This document shows, piece by piece, positions 34,515 through 47,220 of a DNA stretch of 64,000 nucleotides. The first letter of the stretch is position 1, and every line of letters begins with the position of its first letter. The translations under genes and the position numbers were made by a program. The stretch spans positions 6,100,098 to 6,164,097 of the forward strand of contig NC_037261.1 of NCBI RefSeq assembly GCF_000002425.4. Reading direction: 5' to 3'. The notes beneath the pieces were generated by a model. That model made no database searches and had not been told where the DNA came from. It worked only from the letters and a program-made list of their open reading frames with translations. This stretch comes from Physcomitrium patens. Its lineage: Eukaryota > Streptophyta > Bryopsida > Funariales > Funariaceae.

Positions 34515-37400
34515 ATGCATCATTATACTAGATCTAAGCAACTCAATCTATCTTCATCCATAGAAAATTTGGAACTTGTTGGCAAAAAAAACAAACAAAA
34601 ATTCAAACAAGTAGAGATTGAAGGATTGGATAAGCAATCTCTTCTTTTAGCATTGAAAGTCGTTTTTATTCTAAATCCATTCGAATTAAATCTTGAAAAG
34701 AGAGAAGGAGAAAATATATTAAATCTTAACTCTTCTAACTTACTTGTACAGATAAATCAAGAAAGAGAAGGATCAGCATCTCCTTTTCTTCTAATGGAAT
34801 GTGAAAGAGAACCTACACCTATTCCTTTACCTATTAATCCCTTGATTCAAATAAGAAATTTGTCAATTATAATTCCTAATGATTTATAAGTAATTCCTAT
34901 GTCCTACAACCTCTCTATATTTAAAAGGACTAGAGATGATGATCCATCTACATACGTGAAGAGTTTCATGAAACTTCTCATGATATATTTAATAACCAAT
35001 CCATATTATTATCTTGTGTAGTATCAAGTACTTTGAAAGATGGAACTTACAAATGATATAGAAACCACCCTCCTTAAACCTTTATAAATTAAGACATGCT
35101 CATGAGGGTGTTCTTAGAAAAATTTAGACTAGAAGTAGGGCAAAGTAACACCCTCATGGCTCTCTTTTCTTTGAGACAAGAAAAAAGAGAAGAAATCACT
35201 AAATATATTTGGTGATTTGAGCTTGTAATAATCCGGTTGATGGAAACTCTTTTCACAGAGGATAGGAATAGATGGAAGGAGGACTTTAAGAATAAAGTTC
35301 TTAAAAGCCAATATGGATTCTAAAATGAACTTGTCCAGCAAATAAAGGCTATATAAGACCAAATGAATTTCTTGATTAAGAGTCAAAATTTAAACCTTGC
35401 CCCACCTTTCATAGAATCTAGTAGGCATCATTTTAGGCTTTGATGCATTAGGTATAGCCAATTTGGACATACAAGCCAATTTTGCTCAAACTAGCAAAAT
35501 TACCATCAAAATCAATGAAGGCAGCAATTATATATTCCACCTTATAAGAACAATGTATGATAGATTCTAATTCTGAATTCTAACTTGAAAAAAATATTAC
35601 CCAAGGCTTTAGAATCCAACAATGACAATGATAAGAAATACACCACTTTTGTAAAAAAAGCCACTCATTGAAAAATTGTTGGATAGAGAATAGAGTAGTA
35701 TGTAGAAATTGTAAGAGAAACCATCCTACACGCATGTATAAACAACCTGATTAGGTAGCTTTTTTAAAATTTCTACAAAGAAATTATGAACAACAAGCCT
35801 AAGATTATTTGAAGGAAAGAAGAATCTCAACTTTGGATAATAGTTTAAGACCTTCTAATCTATTTTATGATTATAATAATAATCATCAAATCCATCATCT
35901 TCTCTCAAGTTTAAATAGTCAATAAGGATTTATTCTATTAAATGATGGCCAATTTCAATATAGTCAATAAAACAAAAGACAAAATTTTTAAGATGTAAAA
36001 TATTTAGAGTTATCAAGTAAAAAATAAGGTTCTTAATCCATGATAGATCAACCTTCATTTTTTCAAATACATTATATTTTTCAAGAAGAAGTTTCTAATA
36101 AAGATAAAAGACTTTCTAATATGCCAACCTTGGCAGTTATGATAAATTCTCAGTATAGTAGTCCTCCCCCTCCTACCTTAGTAGAAAGTGAAAATACCTC
36201 AAAAGATTTTCTTTACTTCTTTGATCTAGTCAAAGCCACAAGACACGCAATAAATAATGTCGATAAGTCACAATATTTTCTCCCAAATTTTGAATCCAAC
36301 TTCTTTTAGAAATCAAAAATAATAAAAGAAAAATTTCATATATAAGAAATTCTTTCTACACAAGAGTGAAAAGGTCCTAGGATTCTTGAACCAAAACATA
36401 GTTCTTTCACTTCTCTTAAAACTTAAGGACCAAAAAAATTCTATGATTTATTAAAAAAAAATGAATGAAATTAAAGCCAATATAACCATTGCTCAACTAT
36501 TAGAGGTTTTTTCAATAATGAGAAGGTTTTTTAAAAAAATCTTATCTATTGAAAGATAATAAGTATCTAAAATAAAATCTAGGCTCTTGTAAAAATAATC
36601 CAAAGAGCATAATAAGTAAAGGCAGTAGAATTGGAAGTGTCAATAGTTGAGAAGATCATTTCTAATACGATTGTGGATGGAGGTAGTAGATTAAATATAA
36701 TGCCTATAAGAACTATAGAAAAGTTGGGCCTTAGTATCACTGGTCCTTCTTCTTATATAATTAACATGGCTAATTAAAGCCAAGATACACCTCTAGGCCA
36801 AATTAGTCGATGTAGAGTAACAACGGATGACAAAGAATATTTCATAAATTTTCATGTTATTCGAATAAATTCAAATAAGAAATTTTATCCTTTATTATTT
36901 GATAGTCCTTAGTTAAAGGCAGTTGATGCAAAAATTGATTGGAGGGATAAAAAAATCCCATATAATTTATGACCCTCTAGAAAATCTAACTAAGATCTCA
37001 ATTCAATTCCAAGGATTAGCACTAAAAAAAACCTCTACTGATTCTTCTCGTGTTGAAACACACATTCCTCAACTCAAGCTATAGTTAAAAAAGAAAGTAA
37101 GATTTACTAATTTGGAAGAAATGAATTGATTCAATTTAATATGATCAAATCTACCCACTAAGTTGTATAGGCCCTAGATTATATGATTAAAAGGTTGATG
37201 GAGAATTCATCCAATGGTTAGTAAAACACCTTAATTTAAGTGCAAGTAAAGAAATGAATGTCAACTTCATAGAAAATTTTGCCACTTTAGTTGATGACAT
37301 TAAAATTAAAGATGTCCTTAGAGTAAATTTTGATGGCACTTAAGGTCAAAAATTAATAGATATGATTGAAGAAGTTGACCTTAATCTCTTTCTAAAATTT
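34515..37400 (+). pseudogene. Element H, first gag-protease module
   Basis: Decayed OTA-type Ty3/gypsy gag. An N-terminal ORF (34515-34889) runs into D-D-D-P-S-T-Y-V-K-S-F. It then has a capsid segment with A-L-F-S-L-R-Q-E-K-R-E-E-I (35.15 kb) and a zinc-knuckle trace with F-G-H-T-S-Q-F-C (35.46 kb). The protease reads V-D-G-G-S-R-L-N-I-M-P at about 36.67 kb, keeping the catalytic Asp. A conserved L-G-P-R-L-Y-D block follows at 37.17 kb. No RT was found after it. Confidence 0.7.
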
Positions 37401-37559
37401 AAACAATTAAAATATCCATTAATCAAACCCATGTAGAATCAAGCCAACTCAAGGAGTTTGTAAAAGTCTACTTAGTAGATAGAATAAAATTAGATTTAAA
37501 TACCATAGACCAACATGTAAAAGAGGTATTAAAACCATTGCATCTTGATTTAGAGGTAG

Positions 37560-39870
37560 TTCAAGAAGAATAAGGATCTAGACCTATTTCATCTCCAATA
37601 GATCTTGAAAATATACCACCTCTGAATCCTATATCCATAAATTTCTTGATTCAATTAAGAAAATTATCCATTGTAATACCAATAGATTTATAAGCAATAC
37701 CGATGCCACCTAATATGTCTACTTTTATAGATATAAGAGATGAAGATCCATCTTCACATGTAGAATTACTTACTACATATTTAATTACAGATTTTAGATA
37801 CTAATTGGTTTAGGTTTGCAGTGTATTAATTGTAGCAAATTAGGCCACATTGGACAATTCTACACAATGATTCTTGTATAACAATAACAACTTGGAGGAT
37901 AACAATTTATTATCTCTTCATACAGAAATCAAGTTAATGTTGGATCTATCTTTCAACCACAATGTTATAAGTCATCCAATTAAGGTCTCAAGGATCAATC
38001 AAAGCAAAGGTATGAGATTCATAATTTTTGTGGTAATAGACAAGCACTTGATAACTACTAGGTAGAAAATTAAACAGTTTGCAATAATTATAAGAAGAAC
38101 CATTCTATTGAAGTATATAGACAACCAGATCGAGTTACACCTCTAAATCCTCTACCAAATAACTATCGTAGATAAGTTCAAGATAATTTGAGGGAAGCAA
38201 AGCAACTTTAATATGACAATAACCTAAAGCCTTTAAATATGTTCTATGATTAACAAATCAATTGACAAACTCAATGCCCTCCCTGTGGCTTATAAATAAT
38301 TGGTGGTATAATTCCATTAAATGGAATTTGTGATCAAATTCGAAACAATTCTCAACACAATAGTCAAGCTACTGAAGATGTTAGATTTTTAAAAACTTCA
38401 ATTGAATCCATAATTATGCAACCTCAAATTTGAAGTGACTAAAACCAACTCTCCTCTTTGTATTTTTATTTTATTTTGCATGAGCCACAAATCAAAAGAA
38501 AAGATTTAGCAATAGGAATTCTTACCTCAGTAGTTATGACTAGGTCAAAAACTACCTTAATAGCTATAGAGGTCACTTTGTTGGAAGACTCTTTGTATCT
38601 ATCTGAGTTTGATAGAGTAATTAAAACCACAATAAAGGACACTAAAGAAGTTGAGGTTTCACCACAAAAATTAGAACATGATGAAATAAATTACCATTTT
38701 AAACTGAAATTGGAGCTAAACCAAAAAAGGAGTCAATTGAAAGAAACTAGGAGGGACTTGGAATTCTAGATGTGGTAGAAAATCCATTACATAGACAGGC
38801 TAGAAAATTGGTACATAAACCTTATAAATTGTGGGCTGATTTAAAGAAAATTAAAGCAAACATTATCATAGTTTAATTATTAGAGATATCTTCAATACTA
38901 TAAAAAGTACTTAAACAAATTATTTTGGTTAAGAGGGGCCAAAGGTCTAAGGTTAAGATTGTTGCTAATATTCACATATTCATTATTTCATATGATGTGA
39001 AAGTAGTGAAAATAGAGGTCTTGTTGATAGAGAAGATTCTATCCAAAGTCTTGGTAGATAGAGGTAGTGGCTTAAATATCATGTTATTACAAACTATGAA
39101 AAAATTAGGCTTGAATATTACTAAATCATCTCCATTTTTTATTAATATAGCAAATCAAAGTATAAAAGAATCAATTGGCTTGATTCAAGACTAAAAAATA
39201 GTTATAAGGAGCAAAAAATAGTCTCTTATCTTCTATATAATTCGAATGCATTCAAATAAGAATGTATTTCCTCTCCTTTTATGTCTTCTATGATTGAATG
39301 CAGCCAACACAATTGTAGAATGGAAGGATGTTAAATCTCTGATTATATATGGATCCCTTGATAACTATATTAATATTTTATTTTAATCTAATCAAATGTA
39401 TCATAAAAAATAATATAGTGATTTCTCAAAGGAAGATGTGCATAAATGACCTATATTGGAAAGATCAAAGAAACAAGTTAGATTTATTCTTCTAGAGTTC
39501 AATTCAAAAACTCAAGCAATTAATTTAAACTTGACCACCATAGATTATTTAGGCCCAAGGATGTATGATTGGAAAGACAATTGAGAATTTTTCCAATGGT
39601 TAATAAACCACCTTCACTCTATCAAAGAATATTTGGTAAACTTTTTAGAAGAGTTTACAATCTATCAAAAAGAAGAAGTGAACTTAGATTTAGCCACATA
39701 AATAGATGGCATCTGATATGAAGATATTTTTTAGTTACACATAGATAGTACCCAAGTCAATGATCCAAATATATTATTGGAAGAGGAAGAGTTGTATAGA
39801 CTATAGAATACTAAAATCTGGTCGTTTATATAGACCAAATTGGAGTCATTCCTTGAAAATAAAATATATT
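37560..39870 (+). pseudogene. Element H, second gag-protease module
   Basis: Repeats the order of the first module: L-I-Q-L-R-K-L-S-I-V-I-P (37.65 kb), D-E-D-P-S-S-H-V-E-L, a knuckle Q-C-I-N-C-S-K-L-G-H-I-G-Q-F-Y (last Cys lost), protease V-D-R-G-S-G-L-N-I-M at about 39.06 kb, and L-G-P-R-M-Y-D-W at 39.55 kb. The central capsid is deleted. The two modules have diverged and each keeps different intact residues. Confidence 0.7.
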
Positions 39871-39879
39871 TTTTTCATT

Positions 39880-40590
39880 GGACCTTATAGTTGTTGAAAG
39901 AAGCTTAAATAATTCCAAATCAATTAAAACCTCGTTATTGTGTTTTTGCAAGCATGATGTTATTTTTTCATCATGTCAAACTACATTGAAGATAACATCT
40001 CTTAAAGTAGTGATTTATTGATTTTGAATATTTATGTGCTAATAGACTTTAGATTCTTTATTATAACCTAAGAAAATAACTTCTTGAGAATGAGAATCTA
40101 ATTACTTTTTAGTTTCTTAAGGAATAAAAATATAGGTTTTGCATCCAAAGTTTTTAAGGTAGAATATGTTTGGTTGTTTTTTTTACCATAATTCAAATGA
40201 GATTTTTTTGCCTTATACAAACTTTGTAGAAATCATATTTTGAAGATAATTTGTCTTTTGAAGTACTTCACTCCAAAAAAATTGTTGATATCTTTCAATA
40301 GAATAGCATTGCAAGAATGGTTCCTACTAATAACTTATTCTTTCTTTCCAAAACACCATTTTTTTGTCGCATATAAGTTATAGTATATTCTTATTTGATT
40401 ATTTTTATATTTTTATATTTTATTATTTGCTTCTTATACTAATCTTTAAATTCATCTATTTTATATTTATCTCTATAATCAGACCATAATATTTTAATTT
40501 TAAAATATATTTATTTTTCTACAAACTATTTGTATATATTGAATTTTTTAAATGCTTCAGATTTGTGTTTTATTAAATACATATGCATCA
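39880..40590 (-). pseudogene. Ty1/copia integrase C-terminal remnant
   Basis: On the minus strand, fragments match copia integrase: a K-K-L-K-S-N stretch and N-K-E-S-K-V-Y, the region where copia elements read V-G-Y-x-x-E-S-K-G-Y. Frames are broken. It is separated from its other half by the B-family LTR. Confidence 0.6.
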
Positions 40591-40651
40591 TAGATTTTCT
40601 CAACATATGATGACCGCTCCTCGTGGAACTCGTCTCTAGAAGGGGGGGTAA
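40591..40651 (+). other. 3' tail of a B-family element with polypurine tract
   Basis: Reverse complement of B 3849-3910, including AGAAGGGGGGG directly before the LTR and about 20 bp of the extra-ORF end. Confidence 0.7.
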
Positions 40652-41184
40652 TGTCACGGCCATAATCATGTAAGCTAATAATTACATATAAAAGTAGATA
40701 AAAGTAAGTTAATTCTATAATATTTAATATGGAAGCTTCCTAGAAACTTCCTTGACACTGCTTTGACTTCATAGGTGTCTTTAATTGACTTTTTGGATTA
40801 GAAACGTGGTCAACAAGTTGGCCATGTGCCACACATGTTGTTAGCTTGAAGATCAAGCTAACTATGTGGCCCACATGTAGAAAAAACTTGCCTTGTAAGT
40901 CAAGGCATGTGTCCTACAAAGTCAACACATATTGGAGGTCCTATAGAACGTCGCCACGTAGCTCCTAGCTAGATAGTATATATAGAGACAAGAGTGAAGG
41001 CTTCTTCACTCTTGTCAACTCCTTTCTTGCTCCTAGTCCAGGTTCAAGAGTCTTTAGTTTCTTGTCTTGTGGCAATAGCCATTCCAGTTTCTTTTTAATA
41101 TACATACTTGTTTATATTTTGACTTATTATATCGAGATAGCCTTTTTGTGTATATTTTCCCTCATCGAGTCTTTGTCCTTGACA
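40652..41184 (+). repeat. B-family LTR inserted in the copia remnant
   Basis: 533 bp, TGTCACGGCC to GTCCTTGACA. TATA-like TATATATAGAGA is followed by a 13-bp perfect palindrome (40987-40999 with 41004-41016). Younger than the copia element. Confidence 0.88.
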
Positions 41185-43049
41185 ATAGGACCACAAATGT
41201 CAGAATATATAAGTCCTAACAATTGTATAGCTTTTTATAGCTCTTTTTAGATCTTCCGTAGATTCTTTTTGTTTTTTATGTTGCTTATCTTTTATGCAAA
41301 GTTGACATAAAGTTATTTTCTTTTTGTCAAAGAAATCCATTTCCTTTGCTATTGTTTGTATTCTTTTTAAATTTTATTGATTTATGTGTTTTAGTCTTAA
41401 GTGCTTCAAATCAACTTTGTTTAAATATGTTATAATTGAAATAGCAATTTAGTACTTATTTGATATAATTGTTGTATCTAATTGATATAGATCAAGGTTC
41501 AATTTGTATCTTATAAATGTTTGACCAAATCTATTTATAAATATAGATGTCTAAGCTTTAATGCAAATTTGTCTTTTTATCTTATCTAATTGTTTAATAG
41601 AGAAAAAATTCTTTGTAAGTCTTGATACATATAAAATATTTAGTATGATCTTCTCATCTCCATTTATAAGTTTTACATTTACATTACTATATCTTTTTAT
41701 TATAAATGATGTAGAATTATCTCCTAAGTAGACAACTTGCTTTTCTTTGCTTTTAACATATTTTACAAATCCTTTTAACTCATGTCACATGTATTGAGTT
41801 ACTCCTAAGTCTACATTCCACATAGAATCTGATTTATTTTTTATTATAAATATTGCCACATATAGTTTTTTTGATTTTGTAACAAAATTTGTTTCTTTTT
41901 TTTATTATGGCTTTTAATTGCTATTCTTGTTTGAAAATCTTTAATTAATTAACATGGTTTCAAACAAAAAATATATATACAAATTTCTTATCAATAGTAA
42001 GATTTTTCTTTGTATGTGGTTTAGAGATAGTACTTTCTTTTTATAATTTTTTTTTAAAATTCTTATTAAAATAATATTTCTTATTGTGATTTAGAAATTT
42101 CTTGCCTACTTATAAGGTTTATGTATTATTACATGTTAAATTCATATTTTGTATGAAAGTTTTTACCTAGAACAAATTTGTTAATAAAGATTGTAATGTG
42201 ATTTCATGTTGCCTTCTTAAAGAGTTAATGAAGGATCAATAGGTTAGATCTAAACTTTTCATTAAAATAAGAATTGCCTCATCATTTGGAACTATTAATC
42301 CTATTGCCATCAATTATTCCAAATGCGCCTTAAATATATGTATGCATTTAATAACATTATCACCTTTTCTTATCTTTAAGATATATAACTTGTCTTTTAA
42401 ATACATTTTTGTTACAACATCTTGTGATTCAAATATTCATACTAATTCTTGCCATGCTATATGTGCTAATATGCAAGTTTGTATATATGAAACAATATTG
42501 TTTTCTAGATAAATATTAATTATTGTTTAAGACAAGGTATCCTTATGTATCCATGTATTTATAATTCTTACTTATGTGGCAAGTAAAGCTAGAGTTTTAA
42601 TAGCAATATTAACTATTGTTGGTGCCATTGATAAGAGTTCTTCACCACTTACTACAGGCCAAAACTTTTCAGCCTTAAAAACTAATGTTAGTTTATGTTT
42701 CCATACTTTCAAATAAGAACCATCAAATTTAGGAATATGATTGATGTCTACTTTTTGTGTCATCTTTAATAGTCTTAATTTGAAGTTGATTTGAAATTAT
42801 TTATTAATTTATTCTTGAAAACAATTCAGTTTTACCTTAGCTTGTGATTTGTATATTGTAATTTTCACATTTAGAACTGCTTGTCATGGTTTGATGAACT
42901 TCAAGTTGTTCAACCTTTCTTATTACAATAGATTATTTTATTACTATTATTACAATTTAGTTTGTAATTTTATCAATTCTTTTCTAGATAAAGCATTCAC
43001 CTACACATTTTTTTTAAGGATCAAATATGTTTATATCTCTGATACCATG
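41185..43049 (-). pseudogene. Ty1/copia gag-integrase remnant and primer site
   Basis: The minus strand carries gag near 42763-42572 (P-K-F-D-G-S-Y-L-K-V-W-K-H-K-L), typical of copia, then broken sequence to the pre-integrase block (L-C-I-K-D-K-Q-H-K, about 41.3 kb). The primer site CATGGTATCAGAGA is at about 43037-43050 on the minus strand, complementary to initiator tRNA. Confidence 0.7.
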
Positions 43050-43221
43050 TTGGAAACATCTTAAATTATATTATATGTAGTCAAACATTACACATTATAA
43101 TGTGTGTACAAGAGTCTCACCAAGAGTCACAACTCTTGATATAGAGTCACAATTATTAGATTATATACTATACTATAATACTAGTGTATTATATTGTATA
43201 ATACTCCCAATATCCATTGCA
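43050..43221 (-). repeat. Probable copia 5' LTR
   Basis: Plus-strand TGTTGGAAACATCTT beside the primer site is the common copia LTR end. The other end is set by eye at CCATTGCA. Confidence 0.45.
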
Positions 43222-44145
43222 GAAAAACCAAACAGCAAATAGGCAAAGTCTCCAAAGACTGAACTGTACACCATCACAAGCGCCGATGCTTCGGCATCTA
43301 TCGTCAAAGCACGACAAATGAGCCCCAGTGTCGCAGCAACAAGAAGCAAGCGACCTGATCCTGCAGCCGGCGAGGTAGCACCCACCTGATTGCTTCAATC
43401 TAACGTTTCGTCTGAATCTTCTCAGCCTCGATCGTCGATGCTGGTATAACTATTCTTCAAGGATATGAAACTCACATTCCTTCGGTAGTGTTTGCTTGGA
43501 GGAATCATATGGAAACACCCGGAGAGGGAAAGTGGGTTGCTCACAAGAACATCACATAACCGAGTCTGCGTCGGAGCATGTGCACCCGAAGCTGCGGAAG
43601 ATTGATGTTGCAGACGTGCAGTAAGCTCTGTCAGCTAATCCGGTTCCATGTTACGCAACGGGTCGTAACACAATTGCTGTCGCCGTGACACTGACGCCCA
43701 TTGTCGGATGATGGAGAGTGCGAGGGATTGTCAGAGCTACCCGGTGAACTTTGTCTGGGGAAATGTGTGGGTGGGTTTGGTGACGGTTCTGAGAGCGTGA
43801 TCTCATGTGGGGATTGCGTGTTCGAGATCGTGTGGAGGAGTCAGAGGCGAAAACGTGTGCGTGAATGCCACATTAATTTGATGGCATTTGGTATGCTGGA
43901 TTTTCTATGCTTTGCTTTGTAAAGAAGGAGTCGAACGGCGGATCCTCTAGAGTTTCAAGAATAGGAGGCTTCGACAATGGGGGATCAGAAAGATGTGTAG
44001 GCTGTCAAGTCCACGTCTAAAAGCACGACGTGGATAGAAGCTGATTCCAAGTGTTGTGATCGTTTATCTGTGTCGTTCGAGTGTTCTAACTATGTACAGT
44101 TATTTGACTAACCGACCAGCTTTAATCATGGTTTTGGTTCGTCAA
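43222..44145. other. GC-richer flank, 3' of the aspartic protease gene
   Basis: Contains only short ORFs on both strands with no recognisable domain. Base composition matches the protease gene, so this may be its 3' UTR or a decayed gene. Confidence 0.4.
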
Positions 44146-45660
44146 TCACAAGTTGGGCGAAGATGCACACTGCAGGGGTGCAAAGCCTAACCGTGACGCC
44201 TCCCTATCGATGACTATGAGGAAGTTCTGCTGCTGGGCGCTGCCAATGACGGTCGCAGTTCCAGGATTTCCCGGCACCATAGCCAAGCACATCACGTCCC
44301 CCTGCTCTGTCACAGAGACGAAAGTGTTCTCCATTGGCAATCTCATTCTCACACCATTCTCAAAAATTAGGGTCACGGTTGGAATTATGAGGGTGCCAGT
44401 GTTCACGGTGCTGTAGCACAGTTGGAACCTGGGCACCACCATCGTCGGTAACCGGATGAGCGCCTTAAGAGCTTTGACCAAGTGATCGAATGCGCTATTC
44501 GGGAATCTCGTGAACCGAGTGCTCATGTCAAGGATGGCCCCTCCATTCCCCTCGCTATTCATCTTGAGCACTTTACTAGAAATTGGCAATTTGGCGCCGT
44601 TCACAGCCACCGCAACCAAATTTACGAAGTAAAAAGTCTCCACAAGAGGGTGCTTCAACAGCGGCGTGAACTCGAGATGTGGGCCTCCTTCGCCAGAGCT
44701 AAACACCAAGGAGCTTCCTGCGGGTTCATCTGTGTCGGCCAGGCAATAGGAAATTCTGTTGAAGAAATGAGTGTGCCGCTTTACTACCTGGGTTGCGAAC
44801 GAGGAGTCCCCCCTACCGAGGCCTAGTACTCCTGCTGTCGACCGTGGCACCTGGCTCACACTAATCAGCAGCTGCTTAATCACGCCAGATTTGTACTCCG
44901 CGGTTTTGTTCAGCCGAATGTCTTCGTAGGCAAATTCCAGCGCTCCGTAGTACTGCTCCTTTGTGCCCACCAAGAGACGGCAATCTTCTCTCTGACCAGA
45001 CACATGAATACCCTTCAGTGCAAGGCAATTTTCGGATCCCGAAGGAATTAGAGTGAACGAGACGGAGGAAGAGGGATAGAAGAACGATTTCACGGGATCT
45101 GTGTATTTGCGGTTTCGTAACCTGCTCAATGGCTTCCCCATCCAGAAGACGTCACTCCCTAAATCTACCATAGCCACGATTAGCTGCCGCGGCGTCCCGG
45201 CGTAGAGCTCCGTGTAATACTCCCCTGCATTTTCCGGAGCCAGCAGACTTCCCTGCTCCAGGTTTTCAGGCACTGTAGGATCAGCAGGGGAATCCGATCG
45301 ATGACAGGGCGCAGCGTCCGACGAATCCTTTTCGGTTGACATCCCAGTGGCACGCCTCGGCTGTCGCGTTATGATATGTTCCTGAAAGGATTTGGCTCGC
45401 GCATTATCTCGATGCAGAACCACCTGCAACTGGTCCATTCTGCTTCTGTGACGCTGCCGAAACGGGGAGTCGGGGGAATCGCGGCGCTTCAGACTGAAGT
45501 ATAGCCCTCCGGATCGCGAGGATTCTCCTCCATAGCGTGCATTATCCGCAGCGTTCTCCACTGTGGCTCGCAAAACGCTCGAGGATTGAACCCCTCGCAG
45601 CACGATGCAGAGAAGAATTGACAAAGTCAGGAGAGACACGGCACAGCAACAGTTTGTCAT
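44146..45660 (-). CDS. Nepenthesin-like A1 aspartic protease with altered catalytic motifs
   Basis: Single-exon gene; a frame start 26 codons upstream (45738) exists. I prefer the ATG at 45660 because it opens directly into a signal peptide (MTNCCCAVSLLTLSILLCIV). Residue numbers here count from 45738. A basic prosegment (70-160) precedes Y-Y-T-E-L-Y-A-G-T-P. The first catalytic site reads D192-L-G-S-D (normally DTGSD) and the second D404-M-S-T (normally DSGT/S). Both Asp remain but the Thr and Gly next to them are lost. Family marks follow: G-V-L-G-L-G-R-G-D-S-S, I-S-Y-C-L-A-D, F-T-P-L-L-K-H-P, and I-G-S-A-Q-Q-Q-N-F near the end. Likely secreted or vacuolar. May be a pseudo-enzyme or have changed activity. 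Confidence 0.88.
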   Translation of the reverse strand: MTNCCCAVSLLTLSILLCIVLRGVQSSSVLRATVENAADNARYGGESSRSGGLYFSLKRRDSPDSPFRQRHRSRMDQLQVVLHRDNARAKSFQEHIITRQPRRATGMSTEKDSSDAAPCHRSDSPADPTVPENLEQGSLLAPENAGEYYTELYAGTPRQLIVAMVDLGSDVFWMGKPLSRLRNRKYTDPVKSFFYPSSSVSFTLIPSGSENCLALKGIHVSGQREDCRLLVGTKEQYYGALEFAYEDIRLNKTAEYKSGVIKQLLISVSQVPRSTAGVLGLGRGDSSFATQVVKRHTHFFNRISYCLADTDEPAGSSLVFSSGEGGPHLEFTPLLKHPLVETFYFVNLVAVAVNGAKLPISSKVLKMNSEGNGGAILDMSTRFTRFPNSAFDHLVKALKALIRLPTMVVPRFQLCYSTVNTGTLIIPTVTLIFENGVRMRLPMENTFVSVTEQGDVMCLAMVPGNPGTATVIGSAQQQNFLIVIDREASRLGFAPLQCASSPNL

Positions 45661-45738
45661 TGAATTGAAACCCTGTAGAAGACTACGCGGGCAATGACGT
45701 GCTCCAAGGTCGATCGCACCGCCTTCTTGATACAGCAC

Positions 45739-47220
45739 TGGTCACGAATGGAACTCGCTCATGCTTCCATCCCAAATATCTCGCAGACCGCACCCGGAGA
45801 ACATATCACTGTGAAGAGGCAAAACGGCACCAGTTCCTTACAAGAGGAAAAGAAGACCTTGAACGACGACAAATAGTTAGAAACTCTGCGAGAAAGGCAA
45901 ACACTTCACAAAAGAGGACTCAAAACATCGGCTCTCAAGACAATCGAACCACGCTCAGCCGTCTCAAAAAACTCACGAAAGTGTTAACATTCGTCAGTGC
46001 ATGAGACGCAGGAGGTAAAGCATTCCTTAGACCTCGTCCCAAAAATGGTGCTCTCTGATACCCCAACACATCATTGAAATTGATGTCAAGAAACCGAAAT
46101 TGGACAGATCGAAATGCAACCCAGACCATTAAACTCTCACGGACTGAAGTCGACGTCAAAATCTCTAGGGAAAGAAAACTAAACTCGGAGTTCTAGAGGA
46201 TAAGGCACACTAGTGAGTGTCGCGGTTGACCGCTAACCCCTCACTACAACCTCGCTACGGATGAGCAGCCAGTCAGTGCGAGAGTGGACGGAGACAGTGA
46301 AGAGCTCTCCATGAGGGTGACTGAAAACGGAGACGACGCGAAGACGAAGGCGACGGAGAGCATCGAGTTGGATATATGACCGATCGATGGATCTACCCAT
46401 CAGGTATATCTTTCCAGGGGTCGAGAGTTAATCTGGTTGAGGGCGGATCTGGAGCAGGCCAAGCAACTCTGCCGTTTTCGAGCTGCTTTCTTTGGGAACG
46501 TGCGCTGCCTCAACTCGAACAACAGTGCAAACACCATCCATCTTTCTGTATTTCCTCCGCTCTTTCTGTTGTCTTTCCTTTTTTCAGATTCTCTGGATTC
46601 GGGATTCTGCACACCTGTCAGATGCTGACTACCCACCTTTGACCGCTGCCCTCGTGCCCCGTTGGCGAAGTCGGCAGGACTCCCAAGCACCCGTGGGTGC
46701 CGGCGACGGTAGCCAAATCCCCAGTTTCTGCTCGCAATTCAACAGCGTGGTTGTTGATGTTGATGTTGTTGTCTGTTTCTGTTTTTTGTTTTTTTGTTTT
46801 TTGTGTTGGTTATCTGCGTCTTATAGCAAATACGAAGCTCATGCAACACTGCGAATGCCCAATTCTCGTGATGCATCCAACCTCCTTGCGCACGCACGCC
46901 TCTGCTCACGTGATTTAGCCTCCGCCGGGATACGTCGAAACACCTTCTTCTTCTTCGTCTTTGTTGTTGATTTCATTAAGTTTTGTAACTCGAAGTTCGC
47001 AACTTGCTCAAGCTGCAGCAAATATCATTTTTTCTGGATTGTAGGCCTCAAAATCTCTGCCGCGTTTTGGTGTTCTTGCAACTGTGGTTACCGTGGCTGT
47101 GTGAGAACCTTGTGGAGGAGCTGAGGTGCTATGTTTGTTTCTTAATGTAATGAATGAGGTAGTGCAGACATGAAACAAATAGCGTTTGTGTTTAAGAAAC
47201 AGACTACAACACAACAAGAT
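45739..47220. other. Upstream region of the protease gene, no clear gene
   Basis: GC-richer with TGTTTTTTG runs. A 210-codon ORF (46492-47124, +) is Phe/Cys-rich and shows no family signature. Likely promoter and UTR sequence of neighbours or a decayed gene. Confidence 0.4.

Noticed and set aside
43701..43922. 73-aa ORF 3' of the protease gene
   Set aside because: Short, without motif; GC-rich sequence gives such ORFs by chance.
46492..47124. 210-aa ORF
   Set aside because: Phe/Cys-rich product of T-rich simple sequence, with no recognisable motif.
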